A stretch of DNA of 64,000 bases, taken from the NCBI GenBank assembly GCA_022661535.1, contig JAKULF010000008.1, positions 248,001 through 312,000 on the forward strand, read 5' to 3'. Under the pieces are notes generated by a model that saw only the letters and a list, made by a program, of their open reading frames with translations, did not search any database and was not told the DNA's origin. Position 1 is the stretch's first letter. Every line of letters starts with the position of its first letter. Source of the stretch: Eutypa lata. Its lineage: Eukaryota > Ascomycota > Sordariomycetes > Xylariales > Diatrypaceae. Positions 25,530 to 34,918 of the stretch are shown here, in pieces. A program made the position numbers and the translations under genes.

Positions 25530-25607
25530 GGCCGTGAGGCCCTTCACGGCCCTCAACAACAGAAGCTGCTGCTTTCCGGGCACCTTGTGGTGCCCCAGCT
25601 TCTGTTG
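25530..25607. other. Nested perfect hairpins
   Basis: Three perfect stems in 78 bp: GGCCGTGA/TCACGGCC (25530-25537 with 25544-25551), CAACAGAAGCTG/CAGCTTCTGTTG (25557-25568 with 25596-25607), and inside the latter GGGCACC/GGTGCCC (25578-25584 with 25589-25595) around a TTGT loop. No gene is apparent. The function is unknown; it could be an end structure of a mobile element or a structured RNA. Confidence 0.6.
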
Positions 25608-25830
25608 ATGTGGACATAATGCTTGTAATGTTGCTAGCCAAACTGCACAGCGCCGCTCACCGAAATGGCAGTCAAATGTGACTTGCCGCCGTATCCGATA
25701 ACGGCTAGGAACTCACCACAGCAAGACAGAAAGTGCGCATTGTTTGTTCACAAACACCAACATCGCCACCATGTCTCACACTCAAGGTATCGTCATGGCA
25801 CATCAAGAGTCTCAATATATTGGGCATAAT

Positions 25831-25900
25831 AGAGCTCCTCTTCGGAAGTAGAACCATTGCCATGAACCGTCATGACGTGACCCTTGCGTACTCCAATCGA
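25831..25900 (-). repeat. Inverted repeat, copy B
   Basis: Partner of 24901-24960 in opposite orientation, with a 10-bp insertion in the middle. See copy A. Between the copies lies the nested hairpin at 25530-25607. Confidence 0.7.
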
Positions 25901-26095
25901 ACATCCCAAGATACAAGAGGAGTGGGAAAGCCTTCCTCTGCACATGTTTGGGGCCTCCGATGGCAGCTGCGCTGACAAGAGTGTACACGAGTTAACACAA
26001 CACTTACATGACCACAACGGTACCTTCGGAGCCTTCCTTTTTCCCGAAGTTACGGATCTCTTTTGCCGACTTCCCTTATCTACATTGTTCTATCC

Positions 26096-26299
26096 ATGGA
26101 TAGCAACGGTGAAGAACGTTGGCAGTGCAACCATGCCAGTTGTCCCTTCCAAGCGAAGCGAAGACCCGATCTCGGGATACATCTGAAGGGACACAATGGC
26201 GAAATGATCACACATCCTTCGCTAAACCAGCGTCTTCGAAGGACCTCGCGGTGGGCAGAGAGCGTTGGATGTAGTAGGGAAGAGTGGTTGTTAGAATAG
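26096..26299 (+). CDS. Short C2H2-zinc-finger-like ORF, possibly a gene remnant
   Basis: 67 codons from the ATG at 26096 to TAG. The piece C-N-H-A-S-C-P-F...H-L-K-G-H spells C-x4-C-x12-H-x3-H, a single C2H2-type finger, preceded by MDSNGEERWQ. A second, more decayed copy of its end (HDLIMHLKGHSSE) lies at about 23416-23457 on the same strand. The C-terminus has no further finger. A lone finger in a short frame inside a fragment-rich region is more likely a remnant than a working gene. Confidence 0.35.
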   Translation: MDSNGEERWQCNHASCPFQAKRRPDLGIHLKGHNGEMITHPSLNQRLRRTSRWAESVGCSREEWLLE

Positions 26300-26385
26300 A
26301 TAGGTACCTACGGTCTCTGCATAATAGAACTGGTTACGAATAGGGGCTCTATACGAGATGATATTTGAGGATATAAAGCTTCTAA

Positions 26386-26571
26386 AACGACACTGAGCAC
26401 AGCAACTCGACCTTGGTCCCACTGCCGGGGGGCCCGAGGAGACTCGTCTGGGGCAACATGCCCGTCACGGCGGAGCACATCGAAGCCATAGTCGCGAGCC
26501 TAGTCGCCCAGGGCCTCATGATCGGGTTCATCGCCCACGCACTCTCTGTCTCGGCTAATAGCTTGATTTAA
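26386..26571 (+). pseudogene. Fragment resembling the C-terminal winged helix of a PCI-domain protein
   Basis: A GC-rich island of about 150 bp in AT-leaning surroundings. The frame reads GGPRRLVWGNMPVTAEHIEA then IVASLVAQGLMIGFIAHA and closes with TAA. The pattern (hydrophobic helix, then LVAQGLMIGFIAH) resembles the winged-helix end of PCI proteins such as the CSN12/Thp1 group, where a strand after the helix reads xGYIxGYIxH. That match is by pattern only. No upstream exon could be joined, so I treat it as a detached fragment. Confidence 0.3.
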
Positions 26572-27465
26572 TCTCGTTATTTTGCTTCTCTTACGTCTCA
26601 GGAGTAATGTCGCAATATGATGCGATAAGTTCGTCTGCCCCTTCAACGTCTCCCCAATATATATGCATACCCATGCTAGATACAGGGCAGAATCTGCCAT
26701 AATGTCTAAAGCCAGGCATCTCATAATCACTCCGTAGATCACTCTCATCAGTCATTTTGCTGATGAGTACGTCGACCTGTATCAGCGGTAAGGAACGTGA
26801 GTCGAGAAACACTACATATCGTTTGATTGAGCCAAAACCTTCTGTATCCTGGGTGGTTTTCTTGTACTTAGCTTTATCAGCTTAAACTCAACGATAATAA
26901 GATATAAAGGCTCGGCATCGTAACCCAAGTCTATACATGTCGACCCCCTCGAGACTCTTCCCCAGTAGGAAAGGCCAGCCCACCCCGCATCTTGGCGTGT
27001 TGTGATTGATACCAAACGCGAAGAGGAATGCGGAGTCGACCCAATTCAGGCTTTTTGGAGTCTCCAACTGGGCGGAGCCGAGATCTCTCCACCTTGCTGG
27101 CTATCCGGGGTAGATGGTGGAGAAATTCAACAGATAGTATTCCCGGGTTCGCCTTAGCCCATTAACATCATTATTGTCGCTCGCTTATACTTAGGTCTCA
27201 GTGCTAGGCCTTCTCCAATACGTTACACCGCCGCCAATACATGGTCCGAACGGGCAACGCTTCGGGCACATTTTCCAGAGTGTTGGGGTCATGGGGTCAT
27301 TGTGGTTTAGAGGGCTAAACCAGGTTGGAGGTGATTAGAGATGATCTAGCTATGAAATTCGTAATATATAGCGAGAAGGTTGTAGCTTCTGGAATCTGGT
27401 TTTAGGACAAGAGTATTGTGGACTCGTGCTCGAGTGTTAGCATTAGCTGAATCCCAAAAACCGAG
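26572..27465. other. Intergenic upstream of the GH43 gene
   Basis: No gene. Only short minus-strand frames without coding character. The last ~100 bp carry a TATA-like element and the leader of the glycosidase gene. Confidence 0.45.
27364..27370 (+). promoter_or_regulatory. TATA-like element of the GH43 gene
   Basis: ATATATA lies about 95 bp before the ATG at 27466, at a position normal for a fungal core promoter. No other regulatory site is claimed. Confidence 0.35.
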
Positions 27466-29362
27466 ATGCATCTACACATCTCAGCATGTCTCCTAGCCCT
27501 CCTGGCTAAGGCATCGGCAGCATCATTAGCAACAGCGCAGAACTCAACCTTCCAGAATCCCATAATCAGTGGTTTCCACCCGGACCCGAGCTGCATATTC
27601 GTGCCAGAGTTCGACTCGACCTGGTTCTGCGCGTCGTCGAGTTTCCTAGCCTTCCCGGGTCTGCCCATCCACGCGAGCCGGGACCTGGTGCACTGGAAGC
27701 ACGTATCGAACGGGCTCAGCCGCAACGATCAGCTACCGGGCCTCGCGTTCCTACCAAAAGCCACGAGCGGCATATACGCACCCACGTTGCGCTTCCGTGA
27801 GGGCGTCTTCTACCTCTTGACTACGTTGGTCAACCAGCAGCTGCCGCGCGTTAATGACTCGCGCTGGGATAACTTCCTTGTGACGACGACGGACCCGTAC
27901 ACCTCCGACGCCTGGTCCGATCCTGTACACTTCAGCTTTCCCGGGTTTGATCCCAGCCCCTTTTGGGATGACGATGGCACTACGTACGTATCAGGAGCGC
28001 ACACGGCTGCTTATTACCCAGGCGTCATGCATGCGCCTTTGGATCTAGAGACGGGTGAGGTTGGCGAGATTAGTATGCCCTGGAACGGCACGGGTGGCGC
28101 CTCACCAGAGGCTCCGCATATCTGGAAGCGAGGCGATTGGTATTATCTACTTCTGGCTGAGGGGGGCACGCGCGAGAATCACATGGTGACCATGGCGCGG
28201 ACGCGCAACTTGCTAGGGGGGCCCTACGAACCAGCGCCGGGCAATCCGCTACTAACGGCAGCGAATGATACCAAGTCTTACTTTCAAGCTGTCGGGCACG
28301 CGGACCTCTTTCAGGACGAAAATGGCAAGTGGTGGGCTACTGCGCTGGCTGTGCGCGCTGGGGGGAACTACGGAGATGCGCCATACTTTGCTAACTTCCC
28401 CATGGGTCGCGAGACTGTCTTGACGTCCGTGACGTGGGAGGAAGACCAGTTCCCTATTTTTGAGCCGGTTTCCGGTGAGGCTTCCGGCTGGCCGCTACCG
28501 CCTGAGGCGATCCCCGAACACGGGGAGGGACAGCTCAGCGATGCCGATGATGCGATTACGTTCCCTCCAGGTACTGCATTGCCCATTCACTTCTTGCACT
28601 GGAGGCTACCCGTGTCTAGGAACTATGTCGTATCTCCCCCAGGCCATTGGAACACTCTGGCTTTAAAGTCGTCTATGCTCAATCTGACAGGTTTCGATGG
28701 TGACTTTGCACTTGGTCGTGGACAGACATTCATCGGGAGACGAATGTCATATTCCCTATTTCGGTTCCGTGTGGATATCGATTGGACCTCCTCATTAACA
28801 AAGGAGGAGATGGAGGTTGATGTTTCCGCTATCCAAGATCAAGCTCAGCATTTCGACCTCGGTATTGTGATGCTTAAGTCCGCTCCGGGAAACGACACTC
28901 GTAGTACTGGGAGTCTGCAGCCGCACCTACGCTTCCGAGGCCATTCCGAGACGCCGTACCGTGGACCAACAAATATCCCGAATGAAGCGTACCCACTACC
29001 GGTAGAGTGGGCAGGGCAGAAACTATCCCTCCAGATTGAGGCTATTAATAGCACCCACTTTGCCTTCTCAGCGGGGCTAGCCAAGTCGTCGGATGATCAA
29101 TCTCAGATGCGTGTCTTCGGATACTGTCGTGGTGACGAATTAGTTCCGTACTACTCAGGTAAGCCAGGCCCCTGATCAGAAGGTCCACAGCAGCGAACAC
29201 ATATCTGACATGAAATATCTAGGTGTTGTTCTCGGGGTATATGCTACATCCAATGGGAAACATGGCGAACGTGCGTTTGAAACATATATATCGAACTGGC
29301 GTTACACCGGAATTCAACAGTTCAGGTCCCAGGAAGAGGTAGATAGCGCAAATAATAATTAG
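27466..29362 (+). CDS. Secreted glycoside hydrolase family 43 protein
   Basis: Two exons, 27466-29158 and 29223-29362, 610 aa; the 64-bp intron (GTAAGC...CTGAC...TCTAG) joins DELVPYYS to GVVLGVYATSNG, and without it the frame would stop early. An N-terminal signal peptide (HISACLLALLAKASAASLA) points to secretion, and several N-x-S/T sites are present. The five-bladed GH43 catalytic domain shows the general base Asp40 in GFHPDPS, the pKa-modulating Asp162 in PGFDPSPFWDDDG, and the general acid Glu215 in SPEAPHIW, followed by the usual WYYLLLAEGGT. The C-terminal ~200 residues form the beta-sandwich seen in beta-xylosidase/arabinofuranosidase-type members, ending in WRYTGIQQF. It probably acts on xylan or arabinan side chains; the exact substrate cannot be read. 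Intact as far as visible. Confidence 0.93.
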
Positions 29363-29636
29363 AGTATATAGTTCTAGAACCAGATGTAATGTCTAAACGA
29401 TGATCATATTACGCAAAGTCACAGTCGTAAAGCCTTGCATATTCCTAAAGTCACTGTACCTCCAAAAGTTTATATTACTATCAATAGTACGTAACCTACA
29501 TTCTAACGCTACTGTGACAAAGATAATCATGGTAGTGATGACAAGTAGTCAAATAAGACAAGTACCACCTAGCTTGTCACCCATCCTATTTATTGAATCT
29601 CCATATTCCTTTCCCGCTTCCATTTTCCGCTAGAGT

Positions 29637-30558
29637 TTACTCCTTTCCAAGTTTAATAACTATGTTATACGTGCCAAAGTCGCGGCACAAATAGATATGC
29701 TTGATGACCCTGCCCACACTCTGGCCCACGATCTTTGCAGACTGAATAAACTTGTTATCTCTTGAAATCTTTCTACTCGGATCCGGGTCCGGCTCGGTTG
29801 TGGTCGCAGGCGCCCCCGATGGGTATCCGTCCTTTTTGAACTGAGCGTCCATCGCTGCTCTCACCGTGCCGTTGGAGATGTTCTCGAAGACAATGCAGCG
29901 AAGATCCTCTGGTGCTCCCCCCGCCTGGGTATAGCCGGCAAAGATCATTTGGTAGAGACGCACTGCAACAACAAGAATTAGTAATTTTCTCCTTTCAGAC
30001 TGTTTAAAGACCTATATTTCCAAATAAGCTGTGTTTTAGGATACATCTCTTGACACCTAGCTCCCTTTCGCTCTCGAAGCCACGGAAAGGCCTAAGGAAT
30101 AAACCTCAAATTTGCTTACTCTCGGTCCTCCTTGTACGCTCGGCATCGCCGTTTAAAAGGTCGACAGAAAGTATGCTGTATGAATAGACATTATTAGAGT
30201 CCCGCTTGCACCGGAATAGTTGCTAGATTGTTACTTACACGTACGCCCGGTGCTTCAGGGACACAGCATATGTGAGAACATACACCCCGTTAACATCAGC
30301 TACTATGAAGCCCAGCCAATCTGCGCTCTTCGGTTCCACGCCCAGAAGACTGCACCACGTCGCCTCGGAGCCGGCGGGCAGCCTTGCAACACCACAAGTG
30401 AGTCGGAAATTTGTAAAAATTGGGTGTGAAACGCTGGCTTGTGAAGAGCTGGCCTGTGAAGAGCTAGCATGCGAAGAGCCTGCGTGCGAGGAGCTTGCGT
30501 GTGAAGAGCTTGTCTGTGAAGTCTTCTTCCCGTGTTTGTCGCTTTTGCGGTCAGCCAT
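29637..30558 (-). CDS. Unrecognised protein with Ser-rich pentapeptide repeat
   Basis: Three exons on the minus strand, 30558-30239, 30175-30120 and 29962-29637, 233 aa. Introns of 63 and 157 bp start GTAAGT/GTAAGC and end ACAG/GCAG, and both joins keep the frame (AYV-ILSVDLLNG; RRTE-MRLYQMIF). The ATG at 30558 gives MADRKSDKHGKK, a basic start. Residues ~14-41 are about six imperfect copies of S-S-H/Q-A-S, encoded by a 15-bp tandem repeat (about 30430-30515). The rest is a mixed alpha/beta sequence with FRLTCGVARLPAGSEATWCS and WLGFIVADVNGVYVL, without membrane segment or signal peptide. I do not recognise the family. The gene converges on the GH43 gene, ending about 275 bp from it. Confidence 0.7.
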
Positions 30559-31936
30559 GGTTACTGATTGACAATTATTTGTGTTCGTACAAAGAGTAGT
30601 GGTCAAGGAGGTGGTTTGCAGTGGGAAGCGGTCTTCTGAAAAACGATACCCATTTCCCAGTTAAATATAAATAGAGCGAAACGTAAGTAGAGAAAGGCAT
30701 TGTGATTCACCTTTCGACCAGGCATTCTTGAAGTCTAAGTCAGAGATGGAGGAGGTAGTGAATCATGTACATGACCTCACATTTCAGATGAAAACAGCCG
30801 TGGTAATCGATCTAAACGTTCTCTATACAGTTGAGACTAAATCTCTTTACATTTACGCATCTCATTCACTAAATGAAGCTATTGTGATGCCATAACGGAA
30901 AAGATAATACATTCAGTTAGATAGTGTAGCTTCAGTACAACAGTTCAGAAATATATAGTTTAAGGAATCCAGTCTTATTTAACAGGCCCAGGGGTATGGA
31001 CAGTTTAGGCAACTGAAAGTCCATGGAAGTAATAATGGTCGATACAGCAATTTAGCAATCTCTCATAAGAGTAAAGGGGGCGAAAGCAAACCCACGCTAT
31101 CACGGTTTCCAAATACCAAACATTACAGCATATTGATTAGTATCACTCGGAACTCACTGTGGATTATCCTTTTACAAAGAGTAATGAGTATGGTTGACTG
31201 GGTGCATCTACTTTGACAAGTTGGAAGAGTGGTTGGTATTATATATTTTGAGTTCATATCTATAATATTTCACTTTAACTCCAGGCTCTATCAATATATC
31301 ATGATGAGGCAGGCTTCTTTCTCCTTAAGCTATTTCTTGTTTATTTCCATAACTTCGATATATCTATTCCAAGTTGGTCCTTGGTATATTATTCGAGTTG
31401 GAGGTTTGTTTAGATGGAAGCTTCACGCCCTGGCAACTTTGTGCTTATATTTGTTTCAAGCATTATTCACTACCCCTGTGTGCTAATTCCTCGCACGGAT
31501 AATTGGTCATTAGAGAATAATAATTGGTTATATTTGTATCGATCACAATAGCGGGGTGTTGTACTGTTACTTTATATAGTAGAAAGTTCTTCTATGGTGG
31601 TTGCCCTAGGCATCCGTAACTATCTTAATTTCTTTTCCCTTGGGCCACAAGACAGACCACTTCACCCATCCAAATATTTAACCACTCATTTCAGTTAGCA
31701 TCCACAAAATCGTGTGAATCTACTAGTATATTACCACCCAATATTAATACTACTATCACGCGATACTCACAATCTGGGATCTTTCCCCGAATGAAAGCAT
31801 AATCCGAGCACATTCTACTTTGCAACAACATTTCAAGTTTCCTACCAGCGGATACCACACCTCAGTACCAATAGTACGCAAAGACACTCGTGATGCCATT
31901 TCAGTTGTACCCCTGCTAACTAAAGACCTTGCAGGC
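30559..31936. other. Intergenic, nothing recognised
   Basis: AT-leaning, no coding-like frame longer than ~85 codons. The stretch 31229-31486 is open but hydrophobic only by composition and has no splice or family context. Confidence 0.45.
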
Positions 31937-32401
31937 ATGCCTTCTTTTCTTGTTCGCTTACAGAACTTGAACAACGACGCCAGCTTGACGGCCTTGCGCC
32001 AGACGCTTACTTGGTTTTCCAACAATGCACAACTGGCTATGTGGTTGGAGTCCGTGGCTGTCAAGCCATTTGTCGATGAACTTGTCGAGGGCTACCTGCA
32101 GGACCACCCTAACGACGGCGAATCCGACTTCAACGAAGTCGCACACCATCTTTACATCAGCAATACATTGCCACTCACTTGATATCGAGTTCAGCACCCG
32201 GACAAAACTCATTGGTCCAAAATCGATCATGTTACGCGGTTTCTGGCACTTCTGGTTCGCTATGACAAAGAGAACCAGGGAATCTGTGGATGGGCGGAGG
32301 AGGAAATCGAGGAGGTAGTGACTTGGCAAGCCTATGAGGTATATGCGTACATTGTTGCGACATTCAAAGAGATACAAGATGGCGAGGAGGCGGCCGCTTG
32401 A
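31937..32401 (+). CDS. Small unrecognised gene, paralogue of the fragment at 19.1 kb (join uncertain)
   Basis: The first part, from the ATG at 31937, reads MPSFLVRLQNLNNDASLTAL and continues in good coding style to TGA at 32180-32182. The second part, in another frame from 32195 to TGA at 32399-32401, reads PDKTHWSKIDHVTRFLALLV and CGWAEEEIEEVVTWQAYE. A TTCAG acceptor stands exactly at 32190-32194, so an intron is likely, but I see no strong donor: the best is a weak GTCGCA at 32138, giving a 57-bp intron and no frame error. If no intron exists the gene carries a frameshift. The motif PDKTxWSxxDHxTR and the following YDKE are shared with 19081-19248. Function unknown; soluble, acidic at the end. 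Confidence 0.45.
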
Positions 32402-32611
32402 GCAGCAGGAGAAAAGAAAGGTACCACGATAAGCCGTTCAGTGCGTATTAGCTACAATACTAGCGGATACAGAATCTTCTCGGCCCGTGCCATAGGGACA
32501 CGCCAGGACACAATGCGCATAGCCTCTCTTAATAGCGACCGATTCCTATCTACTTTCTTGTCTCGCCTCTTAAACTCCCCTGCCCTCAGTTCATAAGTGC
32601 TTCCGCAATAT

Positions 32612-32845
32612 CTAAACCCTAGATATAGATAGGCCTTCTACACTTCCCTCGAAGCTAGTCCCCGTTACCATAAGGGTTGTATTTTCAAAGTCCTGTAATC
32701 TTATAGCTCTCTTCTCCATAACTGTGACAACTGCCTCCTGTCTCAGGTTGCTGAGAAACGCGGGATTCTTCTCGTGTTCTCCCTCAAAAAGGCCTCTTCC
32801 TGCCCCGTTAAGTACTGCATTGAACACTGCCCTGTTAACGTCCAT
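32612..32845 (-). CDS. Short hypothetical ORF
   Basis: 77 codons from the ATG at 32845, MDVNRAVFNAVLNGAGRGLF onward, ending SVEGLSISRV. Amino-acid use is ordinary and the frame has a true ATG, but there is no family I recognise and no neighbouring exon. It may be a remnant. Confidence 0.3.
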   Translation of the reverse strand: MDVNRAVFNAVLNGAGRGLFEGEHEKNPAFLSNLRQEAVVTVMEKRAIRLQDFENTTLMVTGTSFEGSVEGLSISRV

Positions 32846-33150
32846 GGCACATGCGACTCATCCTGTCAAGTCTTTAATCACACGATAGGGTGCTTTTTAA
32901 TTAAAACGCACTACGTCGGTATCACGTATGAGGCATGTTGAAGTACGGCGTCCTTTTTTTAGATAGTAAGCTACTTATTTATCCAACCCTGCTCCCCAAA
33001 TCAACCCATAGGTCATTGATTAAATAGAATTGAATGGGCTACATAAACAAATAGGAGAAGAATTTACCATATGCCTATAAAACCGAAGTCTAGTTCCAGC
33101 ATAAACACATACCATCTAATGAACGGCCTCCACCCCCCATCCCCTTCAAA

Positions 33151-33957
33151 CTAAACTAAATGATCCCCACTCCTCGACTTGACGACCTCGCCCGTGGCGC
33201 TCCGATCCTTCATAAGATACAAATAAGCCTCGGCGACATCCTCGACCGCCGCGACGCGGCCGGTAGGCAAGCGGCCAGCGAGGCCCGCAAACGCAGCCTC
33301 CTTCTGCTCGGCAGTCATGGCCGCATTCCAGAGCGCCGTATCGACGTACCCGGGCTCGACGGCATTGGCCCGGATGGGGGCCAGGTCCAGGGCGAGGTTC
33401 CGCGCGAGCCCCTGCAGCCCCGCCGCGAAGTACGCGATCAGCGACCAGCCGGGCGCCGGCTTGTCGGCGACGCTGCCCGTCGTGATGGTCAGGCTGGCCT
33501 CGTTCGAGCGCGGCAGGTGGCGCGGCGCCAGCTTCCCCAGGATCAGCGGCACGTTCAGCCGCAGGTGCGCGGCCTGCCGGATCTGCGCCAGCGAGAGGTC
33601 CGCGAGCCCGCTGATGGTTAGGGAATCTGCTGCCGTCAGCACGATGTGGTCGATGGGATGCTTGGTGGTGGTGGTGGTGGTGGTGGTCGCGGCAGCGGTG
33701 AGCACCGCGTCTAGGTCCTGCTCTACGCTGTCTTGCGATAGGTCGCAGTGGAGGCTGCCGAGGCGGTTGCTGGCCCACCCGGCGGCGGTTAGGGTCGAGA
33801 GGGCGGCTGAGGCGCTTCGCGCGGATGACCCGACGAGTGTTACGCGTGCTGCGCCTGCTTCCAGCGAGGCTTCGACTACGCCGCGCCCGATGCCGCTGCT
33901 GCCGCCGATTACGACGATGTGCTTCCCTGCGAGCTTGTTGTATTTGGAAGAAGACAT
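33151..33957 (-). CDS. Short-chain dehydrogenase/reductase, atypical active site
   Basis: Single exon, 268 aa. Rossmann motif G18-G-S-S-G-I-G24 after IVVI, HCDLSQ (about 70-75) at the adenine pocket, TITTGS162 for the catalytic Ser, and Tyr176 in LIAYFAAGL. The Lys expected four residues after Tyr (YxxxK) is Gly180. The rest of the helix (LQGLARNLALDLAPIRANAV) and the EPGYVDT loop are normal SDR. A fungal subgroup with the form PGWxxxAxYAxGLxGL is known to lack this Lys, so this is probably its usual state and not damage; catalysis by the standard mechanism is doubtful. Residues 91-98 are eight threonines from a GGT-type triplet repeat. Coding GC is high while flanks are AT-leaning. Confidence 0.9.
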   Translation of the reverse strand: MSSSKYNKLAGKHIVVIGGSSGIGRGVVEASLEAGAARVTLVGSSARSASAALSTLTAAGWASNRLGSLHCDLSQDSVEQDLDAVLTAAATTTTTTTTKHPIDHIVLTAADSLTISGLADLSLAQIRQAAHLRLNVPLILGKLAPRHLPRSNEASLTITTGSVADKPAPGWSLIAYFAAGLQGLARNLALDLAPIRANAVEPGYVDTALWNAAMTAEQKEAAFAGLAGRLPTGRVAAVEDVAEAYLYLMKDRSATGEVVKSRSGDHLV

Positions 33958-34722
33958 TGTGGGAATCAGGTATGCAGTTGCGAAGTACTGGACGTAACAG
34001 AGTGTTTTAACTTGATGAAGGAGATTGGTTATAGTTGGTCGATATGCAATTAAGTTTAGACTTAACTGTGTAGTTGTTCTTGGGTTGCTTGAAGGGGTCT
34101 ATCACTTGGGACGAAGGCGTTGCTTCGTCCCCTATTTATCTTTCCATGGAGATACTGCGCATAGGCATGTGGTGAAGTCAGACCACCAACGCAAGCCTGT
34201 TAAGTCTTTCATGATGTTCGGCGATAGCACCGGCATGAGTTAGAACCGGCGGTCTTCGCCGGTAGTCGTGGTCGACGGGCCGGTATTTTTCGGAGCTTAG
34301 AAGGTTGCTTAACTCATCTGATCCATCAACGACATGGTTCCCGCAGGAATAACCGGACGTAGTCCATCAGAAGGAGTCGTCATATCCCACCTACTTGCAA
34401 CTATATGTGTTAGATCCGTGAATGGGTGGCCGTAGACTCCGATATCATGATCCACCTCGACCTGTCTGCCGGCATTTCATATGCGCTTATTCATCAACCC
34501 CATGACGGTGAATCGGAGTTAAAGATTTTCCCCTTTCGGAACAACATGACGCCATCTAACAGCATTCATATAATGCTACATATTATGGCATTAATGTGCG
34601 ATCGAACGGGTATATTCCCATAAATACCTTGAATGCTGGAGTTAGGGATTTAAGTGATCGTTATCTACTTAACTAGGTACTTATATAGGAAGTATGTACG
34701 GAGAAAAAAGACAAGTAATAAG
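33958..34722. other. Spacer between the SDR gene and the AT-rich element
   Basis: Normal base composition up to about 34640, then AT content rises sharply. No gene is supported; two short plus frames (34025-34243, 34426-34623) show no family character. Confidence 0.45.
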
Positions 34723-34918
34723 TGCCAGGGGGTTAAAAAAGTTAATAAGGGGTTAGAAATAATGGGGCCCTTATTTAATATTAAAAGGTTAAAAATTTTA
34801 ATTCCCGGTTAATTAAATTAATATAATAATAACATTAAACGTTAATTCGAATCGAATTAATATTTAATTAACGTTTCAAATTAAAATTAAAATTAAAAAA
34901 TTATATTATAAAATAAAT
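34723..34918 (+). repeat. Left terminal inverted repeat
   Basis: Pairs with 42199-42394 in reverse complement over about 196 bp with one 1-bp gap inside the match and one near the inner end. By eye there are about 28 mismatches and all are C/T or G/A transitions. The left copy is the less mutated one in its first 100 bp (it keeps GGGG, GGGGCCC and CCCGG where the right copy has A or T). Confidence 0.85.

Larger units (their letters stand above)
19471..26095. other. Fragment-rich stretch without an intact gene
   Basis: Many short pieces read like protein but shift frame within 30-60 codons: for example MADKASRQAVEKAAAHGRK near 20261-20320, LTTGRRRVRRLFSKPERY near 22120-22175, and SNKLLLDKDRDYTVKETSAF near 22990-23055. 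None has a start, splice sites and stop that fit together. The region also holds direct repeats, an inverted repeat pair and a nested hairpin, listed separately. It looks like a graveyard of gene pieces, but no family can be named. Confidence 0.4.
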
